This document shows, in pieces, positions 16,787-25,390 of a DNA stretch of 64,000 nucleotides. How positions within the stretch are numbered: position 1 is the first letter of the stretch; each line of letters opens with the position of its first letter. Under the pieces are notes generated by a model, which searched no databases, had not been told where the DNA came from, and was given only the letters and a program-made list of their open reading frames with translations. The DNA is from Bacilli bacterium (lineage in GTDB: Bacteria > Bacillota_I > Bacilli_A > RF39 > UBA660). The position numbers and the translations under genes are program-made. The stretch lies in contig JAFWJA010000015.1 of NCBI GenBank assembly GCA_017511805.1, positions 129,098-193,097 of the forward strand, in the 5' to 3' direction.

Positions 16787-17869
16787 ATGCATAGATTTGA
16801 TTATAAATTATTTATAGCAATAATACTCTTATCTGTTTTTGGAATTATTATGATTTATTCTTCATCTTCTATTTGGGCAGGATATAAATATAATGATTCC
16901 TTTAGATTTTTAAAATTACAATCTGTTTTTTTTATTATAGGATTAGTTCTTATGATATTAGTATCTAAAATCAATTATAAGGTTTATTATAATAATTCAA
17001 ATAGGTTGTTATTAATATGTTTTATTCTTTTAATATTAGTTTTAATACCAGGTATAGGTCAAGTTAGAAATGGTTCAAGAAGTTGGTTTGGTATAGGTGG
17101 ATTTGGAATTCAACCTAGTGAATTTATGAAATTAACAATGATTATATTTGTTAGTAAGTATTTATATAATAATGAAAAAATGATTCATAATATAAAATCT
17201 GGTATTATTCCAATTCTTTTTATTTCAATCATTATGTTTATGTTAATAATGTTAGAACCTGATTTAGGTACAGGTGTTATACTTTTAGTAGGTGTAATAG
17301 GTTTATTATTTATTTCTGGAGTAAATATGTCATTCTTCATAAAAATAGGTTTACTAGGTCTTCTTGGTTTATCTATTTTAGTAATAGCGGCACCATATAG
17401 AATGCAAAGAATAGTATCATTTTTAAATCCATGGGTTGATCCACTTGGAACAGGTTTTCAATCTATTCAGTCTATGTATGCGATAGGTCCTGGTGGATTA
17501 TTTGGTATGGGATTATTTAATAGTATTCAAAAGCATTTTTATTTACCAGAACCTCAGACAGATTTCATATTTTCAATAATATCAGAAGAATTTGGAATTC
17601 TAGGAATAATACTCGTTTCAATTCTATTTATTTTTATAATTTATAGATGTTTAAAAATAAGTTTAAGTTCTAATGATAGGTTTTCTAAATATCTATCATT
17701 TGGTATTACTTTTCAGTTATCATTTCAAATACTTTTAAATTTAGGAGTAGTAACTGGAATATTACCTGTTACTGGAGTTACACTACCATTTTTAAGTTAT
17801 GGAGGATCAAGCCTAATTATTACTATGATAAGTATGGGAGTAATATTAAATATAAGTAGAAATAATTAA
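16787..17869 (+). CDS. spoVE: SEDS peptidoglycan polymerase, SpoVE/FtsW type
   Basis: 360 residues with about ten membrane segments. SEDS signatures: IQPSEFMKL, MLEPDLGTG, the long loop with NPWVDPLGTGFQSIQSMYAIGPGGLFG, YLPEPQTDFIFSIISEE and LPFLSYGGSS. The N-terminal YSSSSIWAGYKYNDSFRFLK and the loop following it resemble Bacillus SpoVE, the partner of SpoVD, more than vegetative FtsW. It polymerises glycan strands from lipid II together with a class B PBP. GGTGAT precedes the ATG. Since it is the only FtsW-like gene in the window's cluster, it may also be the divisome polymerase. Confidence 0.88.
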   Translation: MHRFDYKLFIAIILLSVFGIIMIYSSSSIWAGYKYNDSFRFLKLQSVFFIIGLVLMILVSKINYKVYYNNSNRLLLICFILLILVLIPGIGQVRNGSRSWFGIGGFGIQPSEFMKLTMIIFVSKYLYNNEKMIHNIKSGIIPILFISIIMFMLIMLEPDLGTGVILLVGVIGLLFISGVNMSFFIKIGLLGLLGLSILVIAAPYRMQRIVSFLNPWVDPLGTGFQSIQSMYAIGPGGLFGMGLFNSIQKHFYLPEPQTDFIFSIISEEFGILGIILVSILFIFIIYRCLKISLSSNDRFSKYLSFGITFQLSFQILLNLGVVTGILPVTGVTLPFLSYGGSSLIITMISMGVILNISRNN

Positions 17870-17950
17870 GTAAAGAAAAGAGTAAAGGTGTTAAATTAAA
17901 ATTGTATATTTAGTTATATTATGATATATTATTTAAGAGAAGGTGACATT

Positions 17951-18358
17951 ATGGCAGAAAAGAAAGAGAGTAAAAAAACAGAAAAAAAGAATGCATTAAC
18001 TAAAGTAAAAAAAGAAAATAAAGATAAAACAATAACTGGTTTTACATATTTAACTGAAATTATATTAGTATATTTAATTCCATTTTTAGGATTTGTATTT
18101 TCATTTATGGATACATCTAAATGTTCAAAAAAATCAGTATTTGTATATAATCAAGCAGGTGCAGCTTTTATGGTAGAATTAGCATTAGTATTTTTAGGAT
18201 TTATACCTGTTATTAGATGGTTCTTCTATGTAGTACATATTGTATTATATATATTCTTAATAATAGCACTTATTAAAGAAACACAAGGCGTACAATTTAG
18301 AATTCCATTTATATCAGATTTTGCTGGTGTAATATGGAGTGAAAAAGAAGAAAAATAG
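17951..18358 (+). CDS. DUF4870-like small membrane protein
   Basis: 135 residues: a Lys/Glu-rich soluble start (about 30 residues) and three hydrophobic segments (TEIILVYLIPFLGFVFSFM, AFMVELALVFLGFIPVIRWFFYV, VLYIFLIIALI). The pattern of a short polytopic protein with a FVYNQAGAAFMVELA helix recalls DUF4870 (Tic20-like) proteins. Start at 17951 follows AGAAGGTGAC; an upstream ATG at 17921 falls inside a TATGATATATT promoter-like stretch and is rejected. Function unknown. It sits between spoVE and murG. Confidence 0.6.
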   Translation: MAEKKESKKTEKKNALTKVKKENKDKTITGFTYLTEIILVYLIPFLGFVFSFMDTSKCSKKSVFVYNQAGAAFMVELALVFLGFIPVIRWFFYVVHIVLYIFLIIALIKETQGVQFRIPFISDFAGVIWSEKEEK

Positions 18359-18370
18359 TTCTTCTTTTTA
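18342..18370 (+). terminator. Intrinsic terminator overlapping the end of the DUF4870-like gene
   Basis: AAAAAGAAGAA / TTCTTCTTTTT inverted repeat around the stop codon. Confidence 0.7.
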
Positions 18371-18378
18371 TATACCTA

Positions 18379-18387
18379 TGATATAAT
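18379..18387 (+). promoter_or_regulatory. Extended -10 promoter of murG
   Basis: TGATATAAT, 16 bases before the murG ATG, which implies a leader of only about ten bases. Confidence 0.6.
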
Positions 18388-18403
18388 TAAGAAGGTGAAG
18401 AAA

Positions 18404-19519
18404 ATGAGAGTAATTATAGCTGCTGCTGGAACTGGTGGTCATATTAATCCAGGTATAGCAATTGCAAATAAAATTAAGGAAGAAAACAAAGATTCAGATA
18501 TTAGATTTATAGCAACTGGTAAGAAATTAGAAGAAGATTTAATATCTAATGCTGGATATAAATCTTTTGCCATTGATGCTTATGGCTTTAGTAAAGAAAT
18601 AAGTATTGATAACATCAAGAAAATGTATAAAACCTTAAAAGGTTATAAGCAAGCTAAGAAAATATTAAAAGAATTTAAACCTAATATTGTTATTGGTACA
18701 GGGGGATATATATGTGGAGCAGTAATATCATCTGCTAAAAAGCTAGGAATACCTACGTTATTACATGAAAGTAATGCATATCCTGGTTTAGCTATTAGAA
18801 TGCTTCAAAAGAAAGCTGATACTATATTAGTAGGTATAAAAGAAGCTAAGAATTATTTAACTAAAGCAAAAAGAGTAGTTTATACAGGAACACCTACTAA
18901 GGTTGAAGAAATAAAAATGACAGGTGCTAAGAAAACTAAATTATTAAAAGAATTAGGTATAGAAAATAATTTACCTATTGTTTTGATATTTGGTGGTAGT
19001 CAAGGTGCTAAAAAAATTAATGATTGTGTTACAGAAATATTAATTAATAAATTAAATAAGAATTACAATATAATATGGGGAACTGGTCAAGGTCAATATG
19101 ATGAAATAAAATCTAAATTAAAAGAAAAAAAGATAAATATTGATAAAGTTAGTAATGCAGTAGTTTTACCATACATATATAATATGTCTGAAATAATGAG
19201 TGTTTCAGATCTTATAGTAGCTAGAAGTGGTGCTATGACACTTACTGAATTAGCATTACTTGGTAAACCAGCTATATTTATTCCACTTCCTAGTTCAAGA
19301 GCAAATAGACAGGAAGATAATGCAAGGGTATTTGAATCAAAAGGGGCAGCTAGAATTATATTAAATAATGATGTTAATAAAGATAACCTAAATGATATGA
19401 TTAATGATATAATTAGTGATAGAAGTGTATTAAAAGAAATGTCTTTAGCATCTAAAAAGATGGCTATATATAACGTTGAAGATAAAATATATGATGAAAT
19501 TAAAAGGTTAGTGGGTTAA
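18404..19519 (+). CDS. murG: Lipid I N-acetylglucosaminyltransferase
   Basis: Adds GlcNAc to lipid I to make lipid II at the cytosolic membrane face. 371 residues, GT-B fold: AAAGTGGHINPGIAIANKI (first G-loop), GTGGYICGAVI, LLHESNAYPGLA, the IFGGSQGAKKIN linker and the C-terminal VARSGAMTLTELALLGKPAIFIPLP sugar-nucleotide site. Start at 18404 follows AAGAAGGTG; a GTG nine bases earlier would add three residues. Its stop is one base from the murB start. Confidence 0.95.
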   Translation: MRVIIAAAGTGGHINPGIAIANKIKEENKDSDIRFIATGKKLEEDLISNAGYKSFAIDAYGFSKEISIDNIKKMYKTLKGYKQAKKILKEFKPNIVIGTGGYICGAVISSAKKLGIPTLLHESNAYPGLAIRMLQKKADTILVGIKEAKNYLTKAKRVVYTGTPTKVEEIKMTGAKKTKLLKELGIENNLPIVLIFGGSQGAKKINDCVTEILINKLNKNYNIIWGTGQGQYDEIKSKLKEKKINIDKVSNAVVLPYIYNMSEIMSVSDLIVARSGAMTLTELALLGKPAIFIPLPSSRANRQEDNARVFESKGAARIILNNDVNKDNLNDMINDIISDRSVLKEMSLASKKMAIYNVEDKIYDEIKRLVG

Positions 19520-19520
19520 T

Positions 19521-20420
19521 ATGAAATTGAAAGATATATTGTTAGAAATGAATGTTGGAGATATAAAAGAAAATGAAGAAATGAAAAGCCATACTACTTA
19601 TAAAGTTGGTGGTGTATGTGATTTGTTCGTTACTCCAAGTTCAATTGATAATTTAATCTCTTTATTAAAAAAGTTAAGAGAATTAGATGTTAAATATAGA
19701 ATAATTGGTAATGGATCAAATGTAATAGTTTCTTCAAAAAGATTTAAAGGTGTTATTATTAATTTATGTAAATTAAATAAACTAGAAATAAATGAGGAAA
19801 CTATATGTGTTGAAGCTGGTTATTCATTAATTAAATTGACTAATATATGCGCAAATAATAATTTAGCAGGTCTTGAGTTTGCTTCTGGTATTCCAGGTAA
19901 TGTGGGTGGAGCAATATATATGAATGCTGGTGCTTATAAAAGTGATATGAGTAATATACTTGAATCAGTTACTTTTATTGATAATAAATTGAATCTTAAA
20001 ACATTAAAAACTAGTGAATTAGGATTTGGTTATAGAAAAAGTATATTTATGGATAATGATTATGTTATTGTTTCATGTATAATTAAATTAGAAAAAGGTA
20101 ATAAAGATGAAATAATGAAACTAATGAATGATAGAAGACAAAGAAGAATTGAATCTCAACCTCTTGAATATCCATCAGCTGGTTCAGTATTTAGAAATCC
20201 TAGTGATACTATATTTTCTGGTAAATTAATAGAAGATTTAGGTTTAAAAGGATATTCTATAGGTGGAGCAAAGGTTTCAGAAAAACATGCTAATTTTATA
20301 GTGAATTATAATAATGCAACTGCTGAAGATATTAAGAATTTAATTGATTATATAAAAGAAAAGGTAAAAGAAAAATATAATATTGATTTAAAAGTAGAAC
20401 AAGAATTTGTTAATTTTTAG
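19521..20420 (+). CDS. murB: UDP-N-acetylenolpyruvoylglucosamine reductase
   Basis: NADPH- and FAD-dependent step making UDP-MurNAc. 299 residues with HTTYKVGG, IIGNGSNVIVS (FAD loop), LEFASGIPGNVGGAIYMNAGAY and YPSAGSVFRNP, the last including the catalytic Ser of the type II enzyme, and GGAKVSEKHANFIVN near the end. It is coupled to murG (one-base gap) and followed after nine bases by divIB. Normal length for the Gram-positive type. Confidence 0.95.
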   Translation: MKLKDILLEMNVGDIKENEEMKSHTTYKVGGVCDLFVTPSSIDNLISLLKKLRELDVKYRIIGNGSNVIVSSKRFKGVIINLCKLNKLEINEETICVEAGYSLIKLTNICANNNLAGLEFASGIPGNVGGAIYMNAGAYKSDMSNILESVTFIDNKLNLKTLKTSELGFGYRKSIFMDNDYVIVSCIIKLEKGNKDEIMKLMNDRRQRRIESQPLEYPSAGSVFRNPSDTIFSGKLIEDLGLKGYSIGGAKVSEKHANFIVNYNNATAEDIKNLIDYIKEKVKEKYNIDLKVEQEFVNF

Positions 20421-20429
20421 AGGAGTTAT

Positions 20430-21107
20430 ATGACAAAAAAGAAGAAAAGGAAAAAGTTAAAGATAAAAAGTGTGATTATTTTTATATTTTTACTAGGAAT
20501 ACTAGCTTTAATATTTTATTTATTTACATTAATAAAAGTAAGAACATTTTTTATTAAAAACAATAAGTATCTTAGTGATGATGAAGTATTAAATGAATTA
20601 AAACTAGATAATAATTCATCTTTTTTGCTTACTGCTGATATATTTAAAAGAAACGAAGTTAAAAATAGTAAATTAATAAAAGAGATTGATATAAATAGAA
20701 ACTTTAATCTAGAAGTTACTATTGATGTAACAGAATATAAGATGCTATATACTGATATGTCTGATAATAAAGTTGTACTAGAAAATGGTACTAAAGTCGA
20801 TTATCAGAATGATAATTTACCTACATTGATTACTAAAATAGATGATAAAAAAGTAGCAGAGTCTTTTGTTAAAAAAATGAGTAAGATAGATGATAATATT
20901 TTAGGAATGGTAAATGAAATAGCTTATTCACCAAATGGTATTGATAAAGAAAGATTTTTATTTTCTATGAATGATGGTAATTATGTATATTTAACCCTTA
21001 CTAAATTAACTAAGATTAATGATTATAAAAAAATAATAAATTCAGTCGAAAATAAAAATGGTATTTTATATTTAGATTATGGTAATTATTTTGTACCAAA
21101 GGAATAA
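20430..21107 (+). CDS. divIB: Cell-division protein DivIB/FtsQ
   Basis: 225 residues: very basic cytosolic start (TKKKKRKKLKIKS), one membrane segment (about 13-34), then a POTRA-like domain (VRTFFIKNNKYLSDDEVLNELKLDNN) and a beta domain ending without a long tail. DivIB bridges FtsL/DivIC and the septal synthase at the division site. Sequence similarity in this family is always weak; call depends on size, topology, the POTRA pattern and position between murB and ftsA. Confidence 0.8.
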   Translation: MTKKKKRKKLKIKSVIIFIFLLGILALIFYLFTLIKVRTFFIKNNKYLSDDEVLNELKLDNNSSFLLTADIFKRNEVKNSKLIKEIDINRNFNLEVTIDVTEYKMLYTDMSDNKVVLENGTKVDYQNDNLPTLITKIDDKKVAESFVKKMSKIDDNILGMVNEIAYSPNGIDKERFLFSMNDGNYVYLTLTKLTKINDYKKIINSVENKNGILYLDYGNYFVPKE

Positions 21108-21111
21108 AAAA

Positions 21112-21138
21112 ACAAGAGATTTTTTCTCTTTTTTTTTA
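21112..21138 (+). terminator. Intrinsic terminator after divIB
   Basis: AAGAGA / TCTCTT stem with a long T run. It separates murG-murB-divIB from ftsA-ftsZ. Confidence 0.75.
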
Positions 21139-21166
21139 TAAAAATATATTCAAAAAAACATATTTA

Positions 21167-21175
21167 TGATATAAT
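21167..21175 (+). promoter_or_regulatory. Extended -10 promoter of ftsA-ftsZ
   Basis: TGATATAAT, 26 bases before the ftsA ATG, with AGGAGG in between. Confidence 0.6.
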
Positions 21176-21201
21176 ATTTTTACAATATAGGAGGAGTATA
21201 T

Positions 21202-22455
21202 ATGAGGAAGATATATTCAGCAGTTGATATAGGTTCTAGTTTTATTAAAATAGTTGTTTTAGAAGATTTTAATAATAAATTAAATGTACTATCTTCTATA
21301 TGTTTTCCATCTGATGGAGTTAAAAATGGTTTAGTTATAGATGATGCTAGATTAGTTAATTCTATTAAGAGTGCTTTTAATGAAATAAATAAATCATTAG
21401 GAGTTAAAGTAGATAAAGTTATAGCTAGTGTACCTACTAATAATGCTAAATATACATTGAATTCTGGTTATACTACTATTACATCTACTGATAAAGCAAT
21501 TACATCAGAGGATATTTTAAATGCATTACAAGCATCTGTTTATAATAAAATAGATGAGACTATGGAATTAGTTACAGTAATGCCTATCAAATATATTGTA
21601 GATGATAAGGCTGAAGTTAAAAATCCAAGAGGAATATGTGCAGAAAAGCTAAGCGTTTATTCAATGACTGTAACTGCTCCTAAAAAGAATATTTATAAAA
21701 TAGTAGGAGCATTATCTCAAGCAGGATTAGAAGTAGTAGATATATTATTTAATTCTATTGGTGATTATTATGCATTTAAAGAAAAAGATTTTGATGAGAA
21801 TGTTGTAGGTGTAATTAATATTGGTAGTGATAAAACTGAATTAACTACATTTAATAATGGTATTATTACTAATTCAACACTTATTCAAGATGGTTCATCT
21901 TTAATTGAAGGTGATATATCTTATGTTTATAATATATCTAGTGAAAAAGCAAAGAAGATTAAAGAGATGTTTTTAGTACTAGATAAGAACTATGCAAGTA
22001 AGTCTGAAGTATATGAAACAAAAGATAATTCTAATATGAAAGTTAAAATTAATCAGTATGAAGTTAGTGAAATTGCTGAAAACAAATTAAAAGAAATATT
22101 AGAAAAAGCAAAAAAAGAACTAAATTACTTAACAAAAAAGGAAATTCGTTATATAATTATATCAGGTGGAATAGGGAATATCCCTGGATTTGATTCAATA
22201 TGCTTTGAAGTATTTGGTGAACAAACAAAAGTTAAACCAATTAATATTATAGGTATAAGAAACTTATCTTATTCTTCATCTTATGGTATGGTTAAATACT
22301 TTATTAATAAACTTAACTTAAGAGGAAGAAGTTATACAATGTTTAATGAAGAAAAACAATATAAATTAATAGAAAATAGAAAAAATGAAGATAATACTAA
22401 TAGTTTTAAAATAGGAAAACTATTTGGACGTTTTTTTGATAATAAGGAGGAATAG
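21202..22455 (+). CDS. ftsA: Cell-division protein FtsA
   Basis: Actin-like ATPase that anchors FtsZ to the membrane. 417 residues with [13 protein letters not shown] (phosphate 1), the SHS2-type 1C domain, [18 protein letters not shown] (phosphate 2; the usual Asp is Asn) and [13 protein letters not shown] (adenosine). A C-terminal [13 protein letters not shown] segment is the likely amphipathic membrane-targeting helix. Two bases separate it from ftsZ. Confidence 0.93.
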   Translation: MRKIYSAVDIGSSFIKIVVLEDFNNKLNVLSSICFPSDGVKNGLVIDDARLVNSIKSAFNEINKSLGVKVDKVIASVPTNNAKYTLNSGYTTITSTDKAITSEDILNALQASVYNKIDETMELVTVMPIKYIVDDKAEVKNPRGICAEKLSVYSMTVTAPKKNIYKIVGALSQAGLEVVDILFNSIGDYYAFKEKDFDENVVGVINIGSDKTELTTFNNGIITNSTLIQDGSSLIEGDISYVYNISSEKAKKIKEMFLVLDKNYASKSEVYETKDNSNMKVKINQYEVSEIAENKLKEILEKAKKELNYLTKKEIRYIIISGGIGNIPGFDSICFEVFGEQTKVKPINIIGIRNLSYSSSYGMVKYFINKLNLRGRSYTMFNEEKQYKLIENRKNEDNTNSFKIGKLFGRFFDNKEE

Positions 22456-22457
22456 TT

Positions 22458-23525
22458 ATGGCATTAGAGATTGATCAATTAGCAAAAATTAAAGTTATTG
22501 GTGTTGGTGGAGGTGGAAACAACGCAGTTAACCGAATGATAGAATCTGGTGTTAAAGGTGTTGAATTCGTAGTTGCTAATACTGATTTACAAGTTTTAAA
22601 TAGTTCTAAAGCAGATGTTAAAATTCAATTAGGTACTACAGGTTTAGGAGCAGGAGCTGATCCAGAAGTAGGTAGAAGAGCTGCAGAAGATTCTAAAGAA
22701 GAAATTACAAATGTTTTAAAAGGATCTGATATGGTATTCGTTACTTGTGGTATGGGTGGTGGAACTGGTACAGGAGCTGCACCAGTAATCGCTGAAATAG
22801 CTCAAGATTTAGGTGCTTTAACTGTAGGTATTGTTACTAAACCATTCTCATGGGAAGGTAAACCTAGAAGTAGACATGCTGAAGAAGGATTAGAAAAATT
22901 AAAAGAACATGTTGATACATTAATAATTATTCCAAATGATAGATTAAGAGAAATAATAGATAAAACTACACCAATGACTGAAGCATTTAAAGAAGTAGAT
23001 AATGTTTTAAGATTAGGTGTTCAATCAATATCAGATTTAATTGCTGTTACAGGATTAGTAAACTTAGACTTTGCAGACGTTAAGACAGTAATGTCAAACA
23101 AAGGTGCTGCATTAATAGGTATAGGTGTTGCTACAGGTGAAAATAGAGCGGTAGAAGCTGCTAAACAATCAGTTAGTAGTCCATTACTAGAAACAGATAT
23201 TAGAGGCGCTACAGACGCAATTATTAATATTACAGGTGGTACTAATTTAAGCTTATTTGAAGTAGAAGATGCTGTTGAAGTTATTAGAGAAGCTTCTGGT
23301 ACAGATATAAATACAATATTTGGAGCAGTTATAAATGAATCATTAGGTGATGATATCATTGTTACAGTTATAGCTACTGGTTTTGATGAAAATAAAGAAA
23401 TGCTTCAAGATTCTATGATTGAACAAGTTATAGACATGAAAGATGAAGTAGTTTCTGGAAATGATACTTCAGATGATGATATTTATGATATTCCAGATTT
23501 CCTAAAAAATAGAATAAATTTATAG
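22458..23525 (+). CDS. ftsZ: Cell-division GTPase FtsZ
   Basis: Tubulin-like GTPase forming the Z ring. 355 residues with [15 protein letters not shown], the tubulin signature [14 protein letters not shown] near residue 104, the T7 loop region [20 protein letters not shown] and a short acidic linker leading to the conserved C-terminal peptide DIPDFLKNR, which binds FtsA and SepF. The linker is short compared with most Bacilli. Codon use is richer in GGT/GCT than the neighbours, as expected for high expression. Confidence 0.97.
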   Translation: MALEIDQLAKIKVIGVGGGGNNAVNRMIESGVKGVEFVVANTDLQVLNSSKADVKIQLGTTGLGAGADPEVGRRAAEDSKEEITNVLKGSDMVFVTCGMGGGTGTGAAPVIAEIAQDLGALTVGIVTKPFSWEGKPRSRHAEEGLEKLKEHVDTLIIIPNDRLREIIDKTTPMTEAFKEVDNVLRLGVQSISDLIAVTGLVNLDFADVKTVMSNKGAALIGIGVATGENRAVEAAKQSVSSPLLETDIRGATDAIINITGGTNLSLFEVEDAVEVIREASGTDINTIFGAVINESLGDDIIVTVIATGFDENKEMLQDSMIEQVIDMKDEVVSGNDTSDDDIYDIPDFLKNRINL

Positions 23526-23553
23526 AAAAAGTCTTTACTTTTTCTTTTTTTTG
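23524..23553 (+). terminator. Intrinsic terminator after ftsZ
   Basis: Perfect 9-bp stem AGAAAAAGT / ACTTTTTCT followed by T run. Confidence 0.85.
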
Positions 23554-23559
23554 TGTATA

Positions 23560-23700
23560 ATTATATATGTTTGAAAAGGAAAGAAGATTTTGTATCTCAC
23601 CTGATTACACATAAGTAATAGGTAAAAAGCCACTATTTTTATACTAAATATGGGTTTTTAGGTGAATACAATTCTTGTATTCACTTTTTTAATGGAGGTG
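23560..23700 (+). promoter_or_regulatory. infC operon leader (L20-type autoregulatory leader candidate)
   Basis: About 140 bases between a TATAAT-like box at 23556 and the infC Shine-Dalgarno site. It ends in an intrinsic terminator (23662-23690) upstream of infC, the arrangement of the Bacillus infC-rpmI-rplT leader, in which L20 binding favours termination. I could not confirm the L20-binding fold by hand. Confidence 0.6.
23662..23690 (+). terminator. Leader terminator upstream of infC
   Basis: Perfect 10-bp stem GTGAATACAA / TTGTATTCAC with a 3-base loop and six T, located before the infC coding region, so it must be conditional. Confidence 0.85.
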
Positions 23701-23706
23701 CTGAAA

Positions 23707-24240
23707 ATAGCAAAGGAAAAAGAAATGCTTATTAATGAGCAAATAAGAGCTAAAGAAGTTCTTGTAATTGGACCAAATGGGGAACAATTAGGTGTAAAAA
23801 GTATTGAAGATGCTTTAACTTTATCAAATACAGCTGGATTTGATTTAGTTCAAATGGGTGGTAAACCTGAACAACCAGTATGTAAATTGATGGATTATAA
23901 CAAATATAAATACGAAAGAAATAAGAAAGCTAAGGAGGCATCTAAAAAACAAAGAAGTAATAATGCTGAATTAAAAGAATTTAGATTATCTGTTAATATT
24001 GATGTCCATGACTTTAATACTAAAGCTAATCAAGTTATTAAATACCTTGAAAAAGGTCATAAAATAAAAGTAACAGTTAGATTTAGAGGTAGAGAAATGG
24101 CTCATACTGAATTAGGTGAAGATGTTCTAAATAGATTTTATGAAACAATTAAAGAATATGGTGAAATTGAAAAGAAACCTACAATGGAAGCTAGAAGTAT
24201 GTTTATGATGGTTTCACCTATAAAGAAGGAAGGAAAGTAA
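23707..24240 (+). CDS. infC: Translation initiation factor IF-3, probably starting at an AUA codon
   Basis: IF-3 keeps ribosomal subunits apart and proofs the start codon. The protein has the N-domain (LINEQIRAKEVLVIGPNGEQLGV), the Lys-rich linker helix and the C-domain (IDVHDFNTKANQVIKYLEKGHKIKVTVRFRGREMAHTELG). A perfect GGAGG at 23695-23699 has no ATG, GTG or TTG at proper spacing; eight bases on lies ATA (23707), giving 177 residues and a family-like N-terminus. The alternative is ATG at 23725 (171 residues) with a weaker AAAGGA site. An upstream in-frame GTG at 23662 sits inside the leader terminator and is rejected. IF-3 genes often use rare starts for self-control. Confidence 0.92.
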   Translation: MAKEKEMLINEQIRAKEVLVIGPNGEQLGVKSIEDALTLSNTAGFDLVQMGGKPEQPVCKLMDYNKYKYERNKKAKEASKKQRSNNAELKEFRLSVNIDVHDFNTKANQVIKYLEKGHKIKVTVRFRGREMAHTELGEDVLNRFYETIKEYGEIEKKPTMEARSMFMMVSPIKKEGK

Positions 24241-24241
24241 T

Positions 24242-24448
24242 ATGGCAAAGAATAAGATTAAAACACATAAAGCATCTGCTAAAAAGTTTTTTAAGAGAAA
24301 TAGTGGTTCTGTTAAATATAAAAGACCAGGTGCTAACCACAATACTGTTGGATACAGTACAAAAAGAATGAGAAAATTAAGAAAGGCTCATGGATTATCT
24401 AATGCTGATACAAGTAGATTAAAGAGAATCCTTGACACTTTAAGATAG
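24242..24448 (+). CDS. rpmI: 50S ribosomal protein L35
   Basis: 68 residues, very basic, with [31 protein letters not shown] and [15 protein letters not shown]. One base after infC and ten before rplT, the standard operon order. Confidence 0.95.
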   Translation: MAKNKIKTHKASAKKFFKRNSGSVKYKRPGANHNTVGYSTKRMRKLRKAHGLSNADTSRLKRILDTLR

Positions 24449-24458
24449 GAGGTATATC

Positions 24459-25025
24459 ATGGCAAGAGTTAAAACTGCAAATGTTACTAAACAAAGACAT
24501 AAAAAGATCTTAAAAAGAGCTAAAGGATACTTTGGAAGTAAACATAGATTATATAAAACTGCAAAAGAACAATTAATGCATTCAGGACAATATGCTTTTA
24601 GAGATAGAAGACAAAAGAAGAGAGATTTCAGAAAATTATGGATTACTAGAATTAATGCTGAATGTAGAGTAAATGACATTAGTTATTCTAAATTCATTAA
24701 TGGATTAAATAAAGCTGGTGTTATTATCAATAGAAAAATGCTTAGTGAAATGGCTATTGAAGATAAGAAAGCATTTGCTGACTTAGTTAAATTAGCTAAA
24801 GATGCATTAGATGGAAAAATGCCTAAACAAGAAAAAGTAGCTGCTAAGAAAGAAGAAACTAAAGCTACTGAAAAGAAAGAGACTGTTAAAAAGGAAACTA
24901 AAAAAGAAGAAAAAGTTGATTTATCTAAATTAACAGTTGCTGAATTAAAAGAAATGGCTAAAAAGAAAAATATTGAAGGTTATACTTCAATGAAAAAAGC
25001 TGATTTAGTAGCAGCATTAAAATAA
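24459..25025 (+). CDS. rplT: 50S ribosomal protein L20 with a C-terminal Rho-N/SAP-like extension
   Basis: L20 helps early 50S assembly and represses this operon in Bacillus. Residues 1-118 are a normal L20 ([53 protein letters not shown]). The protein is 188 residues instead of the usual about 118-120. The extra part is a Lys/Glu linker (about 119-153) and a compact terminal domain, [20 protein letters not shown] then [14 protein letters not shown] (155-188), which has the helix-extended-loop-helix pattern of the Rho N-terminal/SAP domain. No frameshift or fusion artefact is visible: reading frame, codon use and terminator are continuous. Confidence 0.93.
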   Translation: MARVKTANVTKQRHKKILKRAKGYFGSKHRLYKTAKEQLMHSGQYAFRDRRQKKRDFRKLWITRINAECRVNDISYSKFINGLNKAGVIINRKMLSEMAIEDKKAFADLVKLAKDALDGKMPKQEKVAAKKEETKATEKKETVKKETKKEEKVDLSKLTVAELKEMAKKKNIEGYTSMKKADLVAALK

Positions 25026-25052
25026 CTTATAGATTTCTATAAGTTTTTTTAT
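25024..25052 (+). terminator. Intrinsic terminator of the infC operon
   Basis: AACTTATAG / CTATAAGTT hairpin and T run straight after the rplT stop. Confidence 0.88.
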
Positions 25053-25091
25053 TTGTTGTAATTATTTTTTTGAGAAATTGACTAAATGTTA

Positions 25092-25120
25092 TTGAAAAAA
25101 ATTAATTGTTATGATATTAT
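25092..25120 (+). promoter_or_regulatory. tRNA promoter
   Basis: TTGAAA at 25092-25097, 17-base spacer, TATTAT at 25115-25120 with TGA upstream of the -10 box; ten bases before the first tRNA. Confidence 0.8.
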
Positions 25121-25129
25121 TACATACGT

Positions 25130-25206
25130 GGACCCTTAGCTCAGTTGGTTAGAGCATCCGGCTCATAACCGGGCGGTCGTAGGTTCGAGTCCTACAGGGT
25201 CCACCA
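25130..25206 (+). tRNA. tRNA with CAT anticodon (Met elongator or Ile2)
   Basis: 77 bases, full cloverleaf with encoded CCA. Acceptor GGACCCT / AGGGTCC, D arm GCTC-AGTTGGTTA-GAGC, anticodon loop CTCATAA, T arm GTAGG-TTCGAGT-CCTAC. It lacks the three G-C pairs and C1-A72 mismatch of initiators. The GGACC-type acceptor and GTAGG/CCTAC T arm resemble the Bacillus Ile2 tRNA whose CAT anticodon is modified to lysidine, so AUA decoding is a real possibility. Confidence 0.93.
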
Positions 25207-25222
25207 CTTTTTTTATATTTAT

Positions 25223-25307
25223 GCAGGTGTGGCGAAATTGGCAGACGCGCTAGACTTAGGATCTAGTTCCTTACGGAGTGGGGGTTCAAGTCCCTTCACC
25301 TGCACCA
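25223..25307 (+). tRNA. tRNA-Leu(TAG)
   Basis: 85 bases with a long variable arm and encoded CCA. Acceptor GCAGGTG / CACCTGC; anticodon loop CTTAGGA within the stem CTAGA / TCTAG. It follows the previous tRNA by 16 bases in one transcript. Confidence 0.95.
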
Positions 25308-25319
25308 ATATATAAATTA

Positions 25320-25340
25320 GGCACTGGCGTGTCTTTTTTT
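25320..25340 (+). terminator. Intrinsic terminator of the tRNA pair
   Basis: GGCAC-TGGC-GTGTC hairpin (one G-U pair) and seven T. Confidence 0.75.
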
Positions 25341-25360
25341 GAACACTTAGTTATAGAATA

Positions 25361-25390
25361 AAAAAAACATCTTTATTTAGATGTTTTTTT
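25361..25390. terminator. Bidirectional terminator
   Basis: AAAACATCT / AGATGTTTT with A run on one side and T run on the other; the loop contains the stop codon of the minus-strand membrane gene. Confidence 0.75.

Noticed and set aside
17921..17950. ATG at 17921 for the DUF4870-like gene
   Set aside because: It falls in a TATGATATATT promoter-like stretch; AGAAGGTGAC just before 17951 marks the real start.
23662..23706. GTG at 23662 as the infC start, adding 15 residues
   Set aside because: It lies inside the stem of the leader terminator, has no ribosome-binding site, and the extra residues have no counterpart in IF-3.
24440..24679. Minus-strand frame opposite rplT
   Set aside because: Shadow of a conserved ribosomal protein gene with no ribosome-binding site.
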